Positions 1-9,441 of a stretch of 36,445 bases of DNA are shown here, piece by piece. The stretch comes from Methanosarcina sp. UBA5 (lineage in GTDB: Archaea > Halobacteriota > Methanosarcinia > Methanosarcinales > Methanosarcinaceae): positions 1 through 36,445 of the forward strand of contig NZ_DAVG01000033.1 in the NCBI RefSeq assembly GCF_002505485.1, given 5' to 3'. Both the position numbers and the translations under genes were made by a program. Numbering within the stretch: position 1 is the stretch's first letter; the number at the start of each line of letters is the position of its first letter. Below the pieces are notes generated by a model. The model was not told where the DNA came from and searched no databases. It saw nothing but the letters and a program-made list of their open reading frames with translations.

Positions 1-2
1 TT

Positions 3-609
3 GACTACAGAAGACCAGAAAACGCTGAGGAAATTTTAAAAAAAATTAATAGAAGCAATTCCAGCATATATTGGTTCAGATGACCAATATATCATAGGTT
101 TTCTGGATGAATCTTCACCACAAACAAAAGCAAATACGCAACGATTATGGTCATTTAAAAAGACTTTAATGATTAAAAATACAGGTTATATAAAGGCAAA
201 TGCATTTGCCTTTTATTCATTCAACGGTAACAATTTCATAGATTTTATGGAAAGTTCAAGGGCAGAAAGCGTATGTGAGTTTCTTGAAAAAATAGTGGAA
301 GAAAATAAAGGAAAAAGGATAATTCTTATTCTGGATAATTCAAGGTCACATCACGCTGATAAAACGGTGAGAAAAGCAAGAGAATTAAAAATAACACTTG
401 TGTTTTTCCCTCCTTATTCACCAGATCTAAATCCTGTAGAATTTGTATGGAAAACAATAAAACGAGAAGTATCTGTCAGATTTATTCAATCTAAAGAACA
501 TCTAAAAAACATTATAAAAAATGAGTTTATAAAAGTGGAAAATTCATTATCGTTTGCAAAGAAATGGATGGAAACATTCAATCCACAAATAAAGAGTGTA
601 GTTTGTTGA
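3..609 (+). pseudogene. IS630-family transposase, C-terminal DDE domain, frameshifted and cut by the window edge
   Basis: The right part of an IS630/Tc1-like DDE transposase. One frame is open from about 40 to 609 and carries all three catalytic acids: the Asp of GFLDESSP (near 112), the Asp of LILDNSRSHHA (near 335), and the Glu of PPYSPDLNPVEFVWK (near 440). The first ATG (169) lies inside the domain, after the first Asp, so it is not the real start. Upstream, the family-like text DYRRPENAEEIL is in the frame starting at base 3, and the switch to the second frame falls in a run of eight A (38-45). This is either a one-base indel that killed the gene or a frameshift site used in expression; some IS630 elements do use frameshifting. 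The 5' half lies outside the window, so I cannot say whether the element is complete. A group II intron tail follows 56 nt after the stop. Confidence 0.85.
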
Positions 610-664
610 GTAAGGAACTATAAAAAAGACTGCTACCTGATACAGAAAGGGTTATAGAATGCTT

Positions 665-741
665 GAGCCGTATGAAAGGAAACTTTCACGTACGGTTCTT
701 AGAAGAGGGAGAGCGAGTAATTGCTCTTTCTTATTCAACAT
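665..741 (+). ncRNA. Group II intron 3' end: domain V and domain VI
   Basis: Bases 665-698 form a textbook 34-nt domain V: GAGCCGUA pairs with UACGGUUC, with the AGC catalytic triad at 666-668. There is a two-base CG bulge, then an upper UGAAAG/CUUUCA helix capped by a GAAA tetraloop. It is followed by a domain VI-like hairpin (AGAGC at about 711-715 with GCUCU at 723-727, continuing in the flanking purine and pyrimidine strands). A plausible 3' splice end AC or AU lies at 739-741. No intron reverse transcriptase is visible to the left; the IS630 remnant sits there instead. The intron is therefore either interrupted by the IS or reduced to its tail. Confidence 0.83.
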
Positions 742-961
742 AATTTGTATTTTTCTTAGTATCTTTACTGATAGTGTTTTTGCTGGAAAACACATTATCC
801 CTGATACCAAAGGGATATTTGTAAAATAATTTAAAGATAATATAAAAAGTTACTTAAGCCAATAAATATAAATGTACTCTAGACACAAAGTTCTTTTGTA
901 TGTTAAACAATTATATGTATGACTTTTCAAATGATTATTTCAACCTTTCAAAGGTCAATCT

Positions 962-2281
962 ATGTTCAAGCTGAAATTTAATAACATCATAAAGGATTTT
1001 CAGTGGTCACTCATTAGTCTTATTACAGCTTCTTTTGTACATTTACTACTAAGAATTATGCTCAGTAAGGAGCTAGGGCCATCAGGACTCGGTACTTATA
1101 CATTGGTCTTTACTATTTACATGCTTGGCATGCAGTTTGCAGGATTCGGGATTGGTTCAGCCCTGACAAAATACATTGCTGAGTATCATGATAACCTTTT
1201 TGAGATCAAAGAATTCATTTCATCAGGAATTCTTGGCTCCATAGTAAGCGGATCTGCTATCGGCTTATTGTTATACCTTTTCTCCAATGTAATATCCACC
1301 TTATTCTTCCACGATCCTGCTATGATAAATCTCTTAAAATATACAGCATTTTGCTTTCCATTCATAGCCGTGCAGAAAGCTGTCATTGGAAGTTTAAATG
1401 GACTGCTGGAAATGAAACGATATGCTATTGTGAACATTACCCAAAATATATCTATACTTGTTTTTACCATCTTTCTAGTCCACTCACTGGACATGAATAT
1501 CAGGGGTGCAGTACTTGGCTTTGTTATTCCCACAGTACTGGTGGGCTCGATCTCCATTATATTTATCCAAAGTTACCTCACAGCAACTCCGAAGCTTGCG
1601 AATAAAATTCTCAAAGAATTCACATTGTTTGGATTCTACGTTGTCCTTGCAAACTCCATTGGAATTGTCAACACAGAGATTGACAGCTTGATGATTGGTT
1701 ATTTTATGAATTCAACAGAGGTTGGATATTATGCCGTTGCTATCATATTTATTCAGGGAATAACGTTAATACCAGATGCAATACAGAGAGTAATAACACC
1801 CTTGATAGCGACATATTACGGAAAACGAGACGTTGAGAGTATAAGGAACCTAATAAAAGAAACAATGATCAAAACAGTCTTTATCACAGTATTTATTGAT
1901 TTAGTAATGATCATTTTTGGTAAGATTTTAATTATAATAATATTCACAGATGAGTTCATTCCTGCATATACTCCCTTGTTGATACTGTTAATCGGATATT
2001 CAATCTATTCACCATATGTGGCTATAGGAACTTGTCTTGCAAGCATTGGAAAAATCCAGATAACGTTTAAAATCACTGCTATATGTGCAGTACTGAATAC
2101 AATACTGAATATTATATTAATTTCAAAATTTGGGCTTGTTGGAGCCGCATGTGCAACATCTATTTCTTTGATGTTCACAACTTTGATAAATATATATTTC
2201 GTAAATAAATATACTTCTAAAAAATACTTACAGAAACTTGACATTAATATTAAGTTCTGCTATACGCCTTCGGTTAAGTGA
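962..2281 (+). CDS. Oligosaccharide/lipid-linked glycan flippase (Wzx/RfbX, MATE-like superfamily)
   Basis: A 439-aa integral membrane protein with about 12 hydrophobic segments, of the polysaccharide biosynthesis/Wzx family (COG2244). The N-terminus has the usual FQWSLISLITASFVHLLLR first helix, and the GPSGLGTYTLV segment after it is typical of the family. Such proteins flip undecaprenyl- or dolichyl-linked oligosaccharides across the membrane. The ATG at 962 follows an AAAGGT ribosome-binding-like stretch. The gene is divergent from the glycan genes at 3.5-11.2 kb and probably works with them. The product is somewhat shorter than many Wzx proteins (commonly 450-500 aa). Its last codons lie in a short sequence repeated at 2507-2518, so the C-terminus may have been rewritten by a repeat insertion. 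Confidence 0.85.
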   Translation: MFKLKFNNIIKDFQWSLISLITASFVHLLLRIMLSKELGPSGLGTYTLVFTIYMLGMQFAGFGIGSALTKYIAEYHDNLFEIKEFISSGILGSIVSGSAIGLLLYLFSNVISTLFFHDPAMINLLKYTAFCFPFIAVQKAVIGSLNGLLEMKRYAIVNITQNISILVFTIFLVHSLDMNIRGAVLGFVIPTVLVGSISIIFIQSYLTATPKLANKILKEFTLFGFYVVLANSIGIVNTEIDSLMIGYFMNSTEVGYYAVAIIFIQGITLIPDAIQRVITPLIATYYGKRDVESIRNLIKETMIKTVFITVFIDLVMIIFGKILIIIIFTDEFIPAYTPLLILLIGYSIYSPYVAIGTCLASIGKIQITFKITAICAVLNTILNIILISKFGLVGAACATSISLMFTTLINIYFVNKYTSKKYLQKLDINIKFCYTPSVK

Positions 2282-3512
2282 AGAATAAAGATAAATTGCC
2301 CTGTTGTTACAACATTCCTTCAAAATAATCTAAGATATGGTGTTGGAATAGTGTATCAATTTTAGTTTTGATACCCGAACTCAATATTCAAATTTAGCCT
2401 GATGGTGTCAGTTAACCCGCATTCCGCAGTATTTTTTTCAAAAATCAATACTTTTCCTGATACCTGTTTTGAAACAGATGCAAATAATTAAAGCTCTTTC
2501 CATCGTCTTCGGTTAAGTAAGGAATCGTGACAAATTGCATCGATTTACTCAAGATTTTCTAAATATTTTAATATTTTATAAGCTGGTACAGGGTATCGAT
2601 TTCATGTAAATAGGCAAAATTTAAGTCCGGTTTCTAATGCAAGATCGATAGCTTTCAGGCAAGAAAATTCCTTAACCGATGACCAATGAAGCTCTTTCTG
2701 AAATTTGGTGAAAATTGAATAATATCGTTTTTTTGTCTCTATATACGCCACATAGTTGCTTTTACCTACTGCATTAGGGTCCTTAAAAATGGTCCGATTT
2801 TTAAGGATTAATGAGCTTTTTTTTGAGATTAAGTATTGCCCTGTTGTTTCTCTGAGTAAAATACATGTGCAAACGAATTTTTATTATATTTAAAAGAAAT
2901 ATATGCTTTTAATTTCCTATTTAGAGACTAATTAGTCCGTTTATAAGGTTTAATTATATAGAACGGAAAATGCGATCGGATGCCATAATTACAAATAAAC
3001 ATAGTTTGTTAAAAAATAAAGCTATTATTACATTCAGTTTTTCATTTTAAAGCTTAATTTTAGTTATTATTTTAAAATTTTGATTTTTATGGTGTATTTT
3101 TTCGTGGGAAATTCTAATTATATGTATATAACCTGAAATAAGTATTTGGGAATCTTAATTTACACACTGATTTTGAAGGACCCTATAAAAGTCCAATAAA
3201 TGCACGTTTGATTGAAAATAGATAGCGGTAAAAATATGAATTTACGAAAATTTACTGCGGAAAGTGGGAGTTAAGAGAGGATTTCTACAAAGTCATTAAA
3301 AGTGTAATCAATTCATGAGTTTAGCATAATTTTGTACTGAAGTCTATATAGCATTCGGGCAAGAGATCCTTAAACAGATAACAGATGAAGATTCTATCTT
3401 AAGATTTAATTTCTCTACATATTGATTATTTAGGATTTTCTACGATGATAAAATACTAAGTCGTCACTGACACTACAAAAAGTGAACTCAAAAAAACTAT
3501 ATCTATTGAAAT
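2282..3512. repeat. 1.2-kb AT-rich gene-free region made of short degenerate repeats
   Basis: No convincing gene on either strand. Several internal repeats can be read. CTTCGGTTAAGT occurs at 2268-2279 (inside the flippase end) and at 2507-2518, with related sequence after it. ATTGCCCTGTTGTT occurs at 2295-2308 and 2835-2848. A block of about 50 bp at 2650-2700 resembles 3350-3400. A perfect 11-bp hairpin lies at 2780-2807 (arms 2780-2790 and 2797-2807, loop GGTCCG). AGGGTCCTT at 2776-2784 is inverted as AAGGACCCT at 3176-3184. The right part (about 2970-3184) is homologous to a block near 33 kb. It reads like a graveyard of non-coding mobile elements. Confidence 0.6.
2970..3184. repeat. Diverged non-coding repeat, copy A
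   Basis: Aligns colinearly with 32845-33062. Over the last 103 nt the two copies have identical length and match at 72 positions by hand count (about 70%). Both end in a CACTGATTT(T/G)GAAGGACCCT block. Both lie in gaps of more than 1 kb without genes. No ORF is shared, so this looks like a non-coding repeat family or a conserved non-coding RNA rather than a decayed gene. Confidence 0.6.
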
Positions 3513-5489
3513 TTATATTCTGTTAACCCCTAAGTAAGCTTTAGCATCTCCGCTGTCATATATCGCATGACAATTATTGTCGAGGTTGTATTTAAAAGCA
3601 ACTCCAAGTAACATATCAGGACTTTCATAAGGTTTAACTTGTACTGGTCTATCTAAACTGGTTTTTCTCCAAGTCAATACTTTGTTTCCCATATACTCCC
3701 AATCTAAAGTTCCTCTAGGGGTTAGTAAATACGTTGCTACACTATCTCTCTTTAGGTATGTTAGGAATATATTCTCGCTTGTCTGCAAATCTGAGACAAT
3801 GATATCATTGGAAGAATTATTAAGATTTGTAAACGTTTCTATTTCAGATTCAGTCCAAATCATTTTTTGATTGAAATTTTTTCCATAAACAGGAGAATCC
3901 ATATCTGCAACAGAGTTCGTTATCATGAAAAATGAAAATAGTATCAGCAATAGAGAGATAAAAATAACTTTGTGGCGTCTGCTTCTAAGAATGTTGATAA
4001 CATTAAATATTCCAATTCCAGAAAACAATACAAAAGTCGTGTATATAAATGCCGGCCATCTGTTTGGTAAGATATTACGGAGTCCCATTAAAGGAAAAAC
4101 AAAATAGACTGAGAATAACACAATAAGCATGAAAATTAAAGAGACTTTTGTTTTAGTTTGATGCTCTTTTGATAGGCTATGCAGGCTTCCAATAACCCCA
4201 AAAAAGATCAAAATGAGAAAACCAAAAATATCAAGAATCGAGAACCAGGAATCTCCCATATTTGAAGTCGCTGTTCTTCCCAAGAATTTTCCTTCGGCTG
4301 ATAATGAATTGATCAGTATTTTTGTTGTTGTTTCTAAAAAAGGGTAGCTTGGATTCATCCAATGATAAATCAAAATTAATATAAATTGTATGCAAAGAGT
4401 AATATTCACTGTTAACTTGGCAGAGTAGCATTTAATTATATACATGCGTTCATAGATAAAAGACCCTATATACAATGAGATCAAGGATGCCATATAAATA
4501 AATGAAGACACTGTATGAGTCCAGATAATTATAAACATAACTAAAATTGTGAATATTTTATATAGACTGATTGTTTTCTCCTTTTTCTCAAATAAAAGAT
4601 GATAGATCATCAGCGTGTATATAGCAATTCCAAAAGTCATAGCGATTACTTGAATACTCCATTGAATATGGAAATCTGAAAAATTTATGAGTAACATTGA
4701 AAATAATCCAAGATTAATATTATTCGTAATTTCTTTGACAATTAGATATACGAAAATAGTACTCATCGTAAGAACTATTCCCACGATAGACATTGCGCCT
4801 TTCGTAGTTAGGTTTCCAAGAAAACCTGCAGTAGATGCATAAAGGTGCATCAAAGGATAATTGCTATAATATACATCTACTTGGGGTAAATAGCTGGTTC
4901 CATAGGTGAAAATACCTTTTATTAACTCAGCGTGCCTCCACGGATCGGAGCCAACTGGGTAAGAGGATATAAAATAAGCGCTGAATCTCAAGATAAGTGA
5001 AACCAAGAATATCTTGAAAAATAAAGTATAAAGTTGAACATTTTCTTCATGAGTGCGTGACATAATCTCCAGCCCTAAAGAGCATACAGCTAGTGATATG
5101 CTGAAAAAAAATATTGGGGGACGATAGTAGGGTTTTGCATGATAGTAACTTATTAATGCTATCGAAATACAAATCCAGTAAATAGTTTGGATAATCTTCA
5201 GTGACCGATTACCAAGGTTAAGACTTAAATTTAGATCATTTGCCAATAATTTACTTCTATATCTCAAATACAGAAGGCATGCAATTGTTACAAGAGGCCC
5301 TATTGTAATAAGGTAATTATTGCTATATATTAAATTCAAGAAGGTTATTAATAGTCCTAGTACCGATCCAAGGATTGCAAAAATTACATCAATAGTAGAG
5401 AAACTTGGACTTTTAATTTTGAAAGCAATTAATGCCGAAATAATCAAAGTCAATAATATGATTATTGGCGCGATCTCTTTAAATAGCAT
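3513..5489 (-). CDS. Large multi-pass membrane protein, possible GT-C type glycosyltransferase
   Basis: 658 aa with roughly 14 hydrophobic segments over residues 5-535, then a soluble C-terminal domain of about 120 aa outside the last helix. Between two helices sits GSDPWRH (about residues 181-187), followed by YYSNYPLMHLY. An acidic loop of this kind is typical of polyprenyl-phosphate-sugar dependent GT-C enzymes, but I do not recognise a named family, so the enzyme role is inference. A TTG codon at 5492 precedes ATG at 5489; I choose the ATG because GAGGA lies at a suitable distance upstream. It lies 350 bp downstream of the glycan operon on the same strand. The gap holds a possible terminator, so it may be a separate unit with a related job: transfer or polymerisation of a surface glycan. 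Confidence 0.7.
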   Translation of the reverse strand: MLFKEIAPIIILLTLIISALIAFKIKSPSFSTIDVIFAILGSVLGLLITFLNLIYSNNYLITIGPLVTIACLLYLRYRSKLLANDLNLSLNLGNRSLKIIQTIYWICISIALISYYHAKPYYRPPIFFFSISLAVCSLGLEIMSRTHEENVQLYTLFFKIFLVSLILRFSAYFISSYPVGSDPWRHAELIKGIFTYGTSYLPQVDVYYSNYPLMHLYASTAGFLGNLTTKGAMSIVGIVLTMSTIFVYLIVKEITNNINLGLFSMLLINFSDFHIQWSIQVIAMTFGIAIYTLMIYHLLFEKKEKTISLYKIFTILVMFIIIWTHTVSSFIYMASLISLYIGSFIYERMYIIKCYSAKLTVNITLCIQFILILIYHWMNPSYPFLETTTKILINSLSAEGKFLGRTATSNMGDSWFSILDIFGFLILIFFGVIGSLHSLSKEHQTKTKVSLIFMLIVLFSVYFVFPLMGLRNILPNRWPAFIYTTFVLFSGIGIFNVINILRSRRHKVIFISLLLILFSFFMITNSVADMDSPVYGKNFNQKMIWTESEIETFTNLNNSSNDIIVSDLQTSENIFLTYLKRDSVATYLLTPRGTLDWEYMGNKVLTWRKTSLDRPVQVKPYESPDMLLGVAFKYNLDNNCHAIYDSGDAKAYLGVNRI

Positions 5490-5838
5490 CAATCATTCCT
5501 CTTATCGTTTTAGTAAACGATCAGAAACAAGTCACTAGGTCAGTTTTCTAATTTTCTGTAAAATTTGCTTTAAAATTTGCTTTATACACCAACCTTCTTT
5601 GTTAACTATTTTTCCACTGTATACTTGATTTGATAATAACCTTCAGTTCCTGAAGCCGATGTAATTAAGAAGTTTCTCATTTGTCTCCGATAAAAAAATT
5701 TTCTTTCTTGAGTTATCTGTTCCGGGGCAACAGTTTGTCCCCTATTTCGAACGCCAAAATAAAATTGACACTTCTATATTCTAGCTTCATATCAAAAATA
5801 ATTTTTAAATACTGTTGTGAAAATTAAAAATTGTATTG
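5490..5838. other. Intergenic gap between GT4 gene and membrane protein gene
   Basis: No gene seen. It holds a perfect tandem duplication of a 12-bp unit TAAAATTTGCTT at 5559-5582 and the candidate terminator listed separately. Confidence 0.5.
5690..5742 (-). terminator. Candidate terminator of the five-gene glycan operon
   Basis: On the minus strand, about 100 nt after the GT4 stop, CCCC with TTG pairs against GGGGCAA (5724-5742, one bulged base, 4-nt loop). A run of seven T follows about 28 nt later (near 5690). The distance between hairpin and T-run is longer than in a classical intrinsic terminator; in archaea the T-run alone may suffice. Confidence 0.4.
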
Positions 5839-7032
5839 TTAGTTCACACGTAACTGAAGATGTGTAGCGCCGATTTTATAATATACTTGTAAAATTTTCT
5901 TGCCTACTTCTTCCCAAGTAAACTGAATTGAATATTCTTTAATTTTTTTCGCATCCCAGGATATGTCTAATGCAGACAAAATGTTCTTCGCTAATTCTTT
6001 CGGTTTTGCAGGATCACACAATAACCCATAGTCATTAGAAACTATAATTTCTTCACTACCTCCATTGCGAGTGGCAACAACAGATTTGCCGCATGCCATA
6101 GCTTCAATTTGAACTACCCCAAAACTTTCACTTAAACTTGGAAGGACGAACACATCACAAGCGTTCATCCAGATTGGAATCTCATAATATGGTTTTCCAC
6201 CAGCAAGTTTAACATAATCACTTAATCCTAATGATTCAATTTGCTTTTTTAGTTCTGGATATAATTTACCTTTACCTACTATGATGCAAAGAACATCTTT
6301 TCTATGCTTTATAACTATATTCATGGCTTCGATGAGATATTTATGCCCTTTTGCTTCATCATATAAATTTCCAACATTCAATATTATTTTGATCTTCGAA
6401 GGCAATCCAAGTTGCTTTCTGCAGTTTTGTGAATCTAAATTTAAAAAAGCTTTATGGCTATAACCATTTGGAATATAGTATACTTTATCCAAAGGAATTC
6501 CAATGCTTTCGAATAATTGGATATCCCCTTTCCTAACACGGATTATTGCATCACATAAATTCCATGATCGGATAAACTGAGTCTCTTTCTTTTCTATGGC
6601 ATCAGTGAATGTTTGGGAAGTATGTTCAGTGATCACCACAGGAACGTTATACTTTTCCTTTAACTTTACAGCAACTGCTCCAGAATGCCATGTAAAATGA
6701 GCATGAATTAAATCAAATTGTAAACTTTCTTCTCTAATTAATTTTTGGATAGCTTTCTCTTCAAAATATATCCAGCCATCTTGACCATATTTATAAAATA
6801 AGGGACAATTAACATATTTTGGGAAATATACATGAATATTCTCAAATATGTAATTTTCATAATGTGTTTTTCTTAAAAATTCCATTCCAACTGCAATTGG
6901 TGATACTACGTATATATTCTCAAAGTACTCTTTGAGAAACATGATTTGCTCTTTTACGAAAATTTCTCTTACGTATTTGTTATCAACATTTGGGAAATCA
7001 TTGGATATTACAAGTAAATTGTTAGATTTCAT
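5839..7032 (-). CDS. Glycosyltransferase family 4 (GT-B fold)
   Basis: 397 aa, usual length for GT4. The N-terminal acceptor half starts with NNLLVISNDFPN and contains the LIHAHFTWHSG segment. The C-terminal donor half begins near IILNVGNLYDEAKGHKYLIEAM and has the nucleotide-sugar binding E-x7-E motif in SESFGVVQIEAMACG, followed by VVATRNGGSEEI. It probably transfers a hexose from a nucleotide sugar to a lipid-linked glycan at the cytoplasmic membrane face. Its ATG overlaps the TGA of the upstream gene by 4 bp (ATGA, 7029-7032), so translation is likely coupled. It is the last gene of the operon. Confidence 0.88.
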   Translation of the reverse strand: MKSNNLLVISNDFPNVDNKYVREIFVKEQIMFLKEYFENIYVVSPIAVGMEFLRKTHYENYIFENIHVYFPKYVNCPLFYKYGQDGWIYFEEKAIQKLIREESLQFDLIHAHFTWHSGAVAVKLKEKYNVPVVITEHTSQTFTDAIEKKETQFIRSWNLCDAIIRVRKGDIQLFESIGIPLDKVYYIPNGYSHKAFLNLDSQNCRKQLGLPSKIKIILNVGNLYDEAKGHKYLIEAMNIVIKHRKDVLCIIVGKGKLYPELKKQIESLGLSDYVKLAGGKPYYEIPIWMNACDVFVLPSLSESFGVVQIEAMACGKSVVATRNGGSEEIIVSNDYGLLCDPAKPKELAKNILSALDISWDAKKIKEYSIQFTWEEVGKKILQVYYKIGATHLQLRVN

Positions 7033-8360
7033 AATCGTAACTCACTTTTCACAAATTTATACTTCCCAGCCGGAGTCCTCTCAATTTTATCAACATATTT
7101 AAATTCTACTTCCCATCCATTAGATTTTCTTCTGATAGCTTCCCTAATAGTATCCAGTTGTGCTTCATCAAACTCCTTTTCTGGAACGATTTTAATAACA
7201 AGTTTGTCAATTTTCTCTTGTACTATTTGAAATTCCTTCATACCTTTACCGTCCTCCACACAATCTAGAAGGAAATATCCATGTACATATTTTCCTTCGG
7301 GAGTCAATAGAAAATCAGCAGTTCTCCCAATAACTTCTTTTAATAATTTAGACCCACGCCCACAATCACAACAATCACTGATGATATGACCAATATCTCC
7401 TGTATCATACCTAATAAAAGGCATCGCATAATTATGAAGGCTTGTTGCCAGTATTCCTCCAACCCCTTCTTCCAATTGTTGATAGTCATTATCTACAATT
7501 TCCATAATACTTCGTTCTGTGTCTATGTGGAGACCATTGTGCTCAGAACACTCATAGGCACCTAAACCTCCATCATTTAATCCATATGCATCATATACTT
7601 CACATCCAAACACGTTTTGGATATTCTCTCTCACATCAGGTAGTAATTTTTCTGCAGTTGAGAATATCGCCTTAGGTGTAATAATCTCAACCTTATTCTC
7701 ATCGAGATAATTTGCAAACAAATTGATTGAAGAAGCATAACCTCTTATGAATTTGGGTTTGAATGAATTAATGACTTTTACATATTGCTTCATATTATCA
7801 TTGCTCATATCAAAAGAAGATAGCTTCCGAATGTTCCTTGCGATCTCATGAGTCTTTCTTACAACAAAAGGTTTGTATCCTATATCTAGAGAGGAACCTG
7901 CAAGAAAAATCATCTTATCCCCCAATTCGTAGCCTGCGTATCCCCATCCACGATATAGTAAAGCTCCATGAAGAAATCGATCATATTTCAACATTCTGAA
8001 TTGAAGATAACTGCCTGTTGATCCACTTGTTGCATTTTTATAATAGTTCATTGAGTCCAAATTAACGGGCTTAAAATCGTCTAGATTCTGCTTGATAATA
8101 TTTTTGGTGAGGATAGGAAGTTTTTTTAGATCATGAATAGTTCTTATATCAGAAGGTTCCAGTTTCAATTTATTGAACAATTTGTGATAGTAAGGAACGT
8201 TCTTATATGCGAAATTAATCATCCTTTGAAGTTGTTTTTCTTGATTTTTTGTTTGTTCTGAAAAAGTTTTCCATTGTGAATCAACAAGATTTTTGTAGGT
8301 TGGATAAAATTTAGGCTCTGCCAATTGATGGGCAAATATGAATAAAGCTTTTTGAAACAT
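7029..8360 (-). CDS. CapK/PaaK-like adenylate-forming protein (phenylacetate-CoA ligase/F390 synthetase family)
   Basis: 443 aa, a typical length for the PaaK/CapK group (COG1541). Visible family features are the AMP-binding loop NATSGSTGSYLQF (about residue 108), the YDAYGLNDGG segment, the RYDTGDIG motif, and a C-terminal subdomain ending in ERTPAGKYKFVKSEL. Members found in capsule and exopolysaccharide clusters are usually of unknown substrate; an acyl or amino acid group to be attached to a sugar is a reasonable guess. It starts at an ATG preceded by AGGGGA. It is 36 nt after the DUF354 gene and overlaps the GT4 gene by 4 bp. Confidence 0.88.
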   Translation of the reverse strand: MFQKALFIFAHQLAEPKFYPTYKNLVDSQWKTFSEQTKNQEKQLQRMINFAYKNVPYYHKLFNKLKLEPSDIRTIHDLKKLPILTKNIIKQNLDDFKPVNLDSMNYYKNATSGSTGSYLQFRMLKYDRFLHGALLYRGWGYAGYELGDKMIFLAGSSLDIGYKPFVVRKTHEIARNIRKLSSFDMSNDNMKQYVKVINSFKPKFIRGYASSINLFANYLDENKVEIITPKAIFSTAEKLLPDVRENIQNVFGCEVYDAYGLNDGGLGAYECSEHNGLHIDTERSIMEIVDNDYQQLEEGVGGILATSLHNYAMPFIRYDTGDIGHIISDCCDCGRGSKLLKEVIGRTADFLLTPEGKYVHGYFLLDCVEDGKGMKEFQIVQEKIDKLVIKIVPEKEFDEAQLDTIREAIRRKSNGWEVEFKYVDKIERTPAGKYKFVKSELRL

Positions 8361-8396
8361 ACCATTCCCCTAAAACTGTGATGTTGCGAAGAGCTA

Positions 8397-9437
8397 TCAC
8401 AGGTCACAATATTTTTCGATAAAGCCTACCATAAATTTAGTAACGTCAATTTTATCTGCAATTAATTTGTCTCTTTTTTCTCTCCCTTTTTTCTTCAGGT
8501 CAGGGTCATTCAATAATTCGAGTGCCTTTGCTAAGGATTTTTTACCCATTGAGTGTTCATCATGAAAATTATACACCAGTCCGTATTTTGTTTCTTCCTC
8601 GTCTGTATACCCTCTCCCTGCATAATCACAGAAAATAGCATGTGTTCCTAGAACAGCACATTCCGAGGCCATTGTTGCGCTTTCACCATATAGCAACGTT
8701 GCATAATACAACAAATGGTGCATCTTTTCTGGTGAAACATTAATTCGGTAGTTTTCAAACTCCTTCTGAAGGGGTTTTTCTGAAGTTATAAAAACTCGTC
8801 CATACTTACTAAGCTCTCCTATAGCACTTATTTTATCCTCAAACGTTAAACCAGTATGCCCAAAATCATGCGTAGCTCCCCAAGATACAAATCTCAAAAC
8901 TATGAATGTATCATCCTCTTTCAGTCCAAGTTCTTTGAGAATGTCTGGATTTGGTGTGAAATAATTAGGGTGTAGATATGCCAGCTCATGATAACCATTA
9001 TACCGAACTTGTTTTTTACCAAGATAGTCCTTAAAACAAGAGGGCGTACAGACAACATCAGCAAATGGCAAATATAATCTAATTTGCTCCTTACTGTTTT
9101 CTGTATCTTCAAAAATAACACATTCTTTTTGAAGTAAAAAAGAAACATGAGCTGCTGAAATAGCTCCCATTCCTACGAATATATCTGGATTAAAACTTTT
9201 AACTTCCCTATACATTTTTAAGTCAATTATAGGTAAGTTTATTAGTTTCTGAGTCAATGAAGTTCCATAACTACCGAGGTCAATGTAATTAAACCCATAA
9301 TTGTCTAATAATTGAAATGACACATCCTTTTTAGTTGCAGTAATTAATATTTCATGTCCTCTTTTCCGCATATATAATATAAAGTTTTTAAACAAGTGAA
9401 CATGACCAGGATGATTTACACTAACAACAATTTTCAT
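8397..9437 (-). CDS. DUF354 family protein (GT-B-like, glycan cluster)
   Basis: 346 aa from the chosen start. The N-terminus MKIVVSVNHPGHVHLFKN and the segments VGMGAISAAHVSFLL, CTPSCFKDYLGKK and GESATMASECAVLG are characteristic of DUF354 (COG1817). These are GT-B-fold proteins resembling UDP-GlcNAc 2-epimerase and MurG-like enzymes and are frequent in archaeal and bacterial glycan loci. An in-frame upstream ATG (9470) would add 11 residues inside the previous gene. The ATG at 9437 is preceded by GGGTGA at good spacing and begins with the conserved MKI, so I prefer it. It lies 4 nt after the stop of the GNAT-like gene. The activity is unproven. Confidence 0.85.
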   Translation of the reverse strand: MKIVVSVNHPGHVHLFKNFILYMRKRGHEILITATKKDVSFQLLDNYGFNYIDLGSYGTSLTQKLINLPIIDLKMYREVKSFNPDIFVGMGAISAAHVSFLLQKECVIFEDTENSKEQIRLYLPFADVVCTPSCFKDYLGKKQVRYNGYHELAYLHPNYFTPNPDILKELGLKEDDTFIVLRFVSWGATHDFGHTGLTFEDKISAIGELSKYGRVFITSEKPLQKEFENYRINVSPEKMHHLLYYATLLYGESATMASECAVLGTHAIFCDYAGRGYTDEEETKYGLVYNFHDEHSMGKKSLAKALELLNDPDLKKKGREKRDKLIADKIDVTKFMVGFIEKYCDL

Positions 9438-9441
9438 GGTT

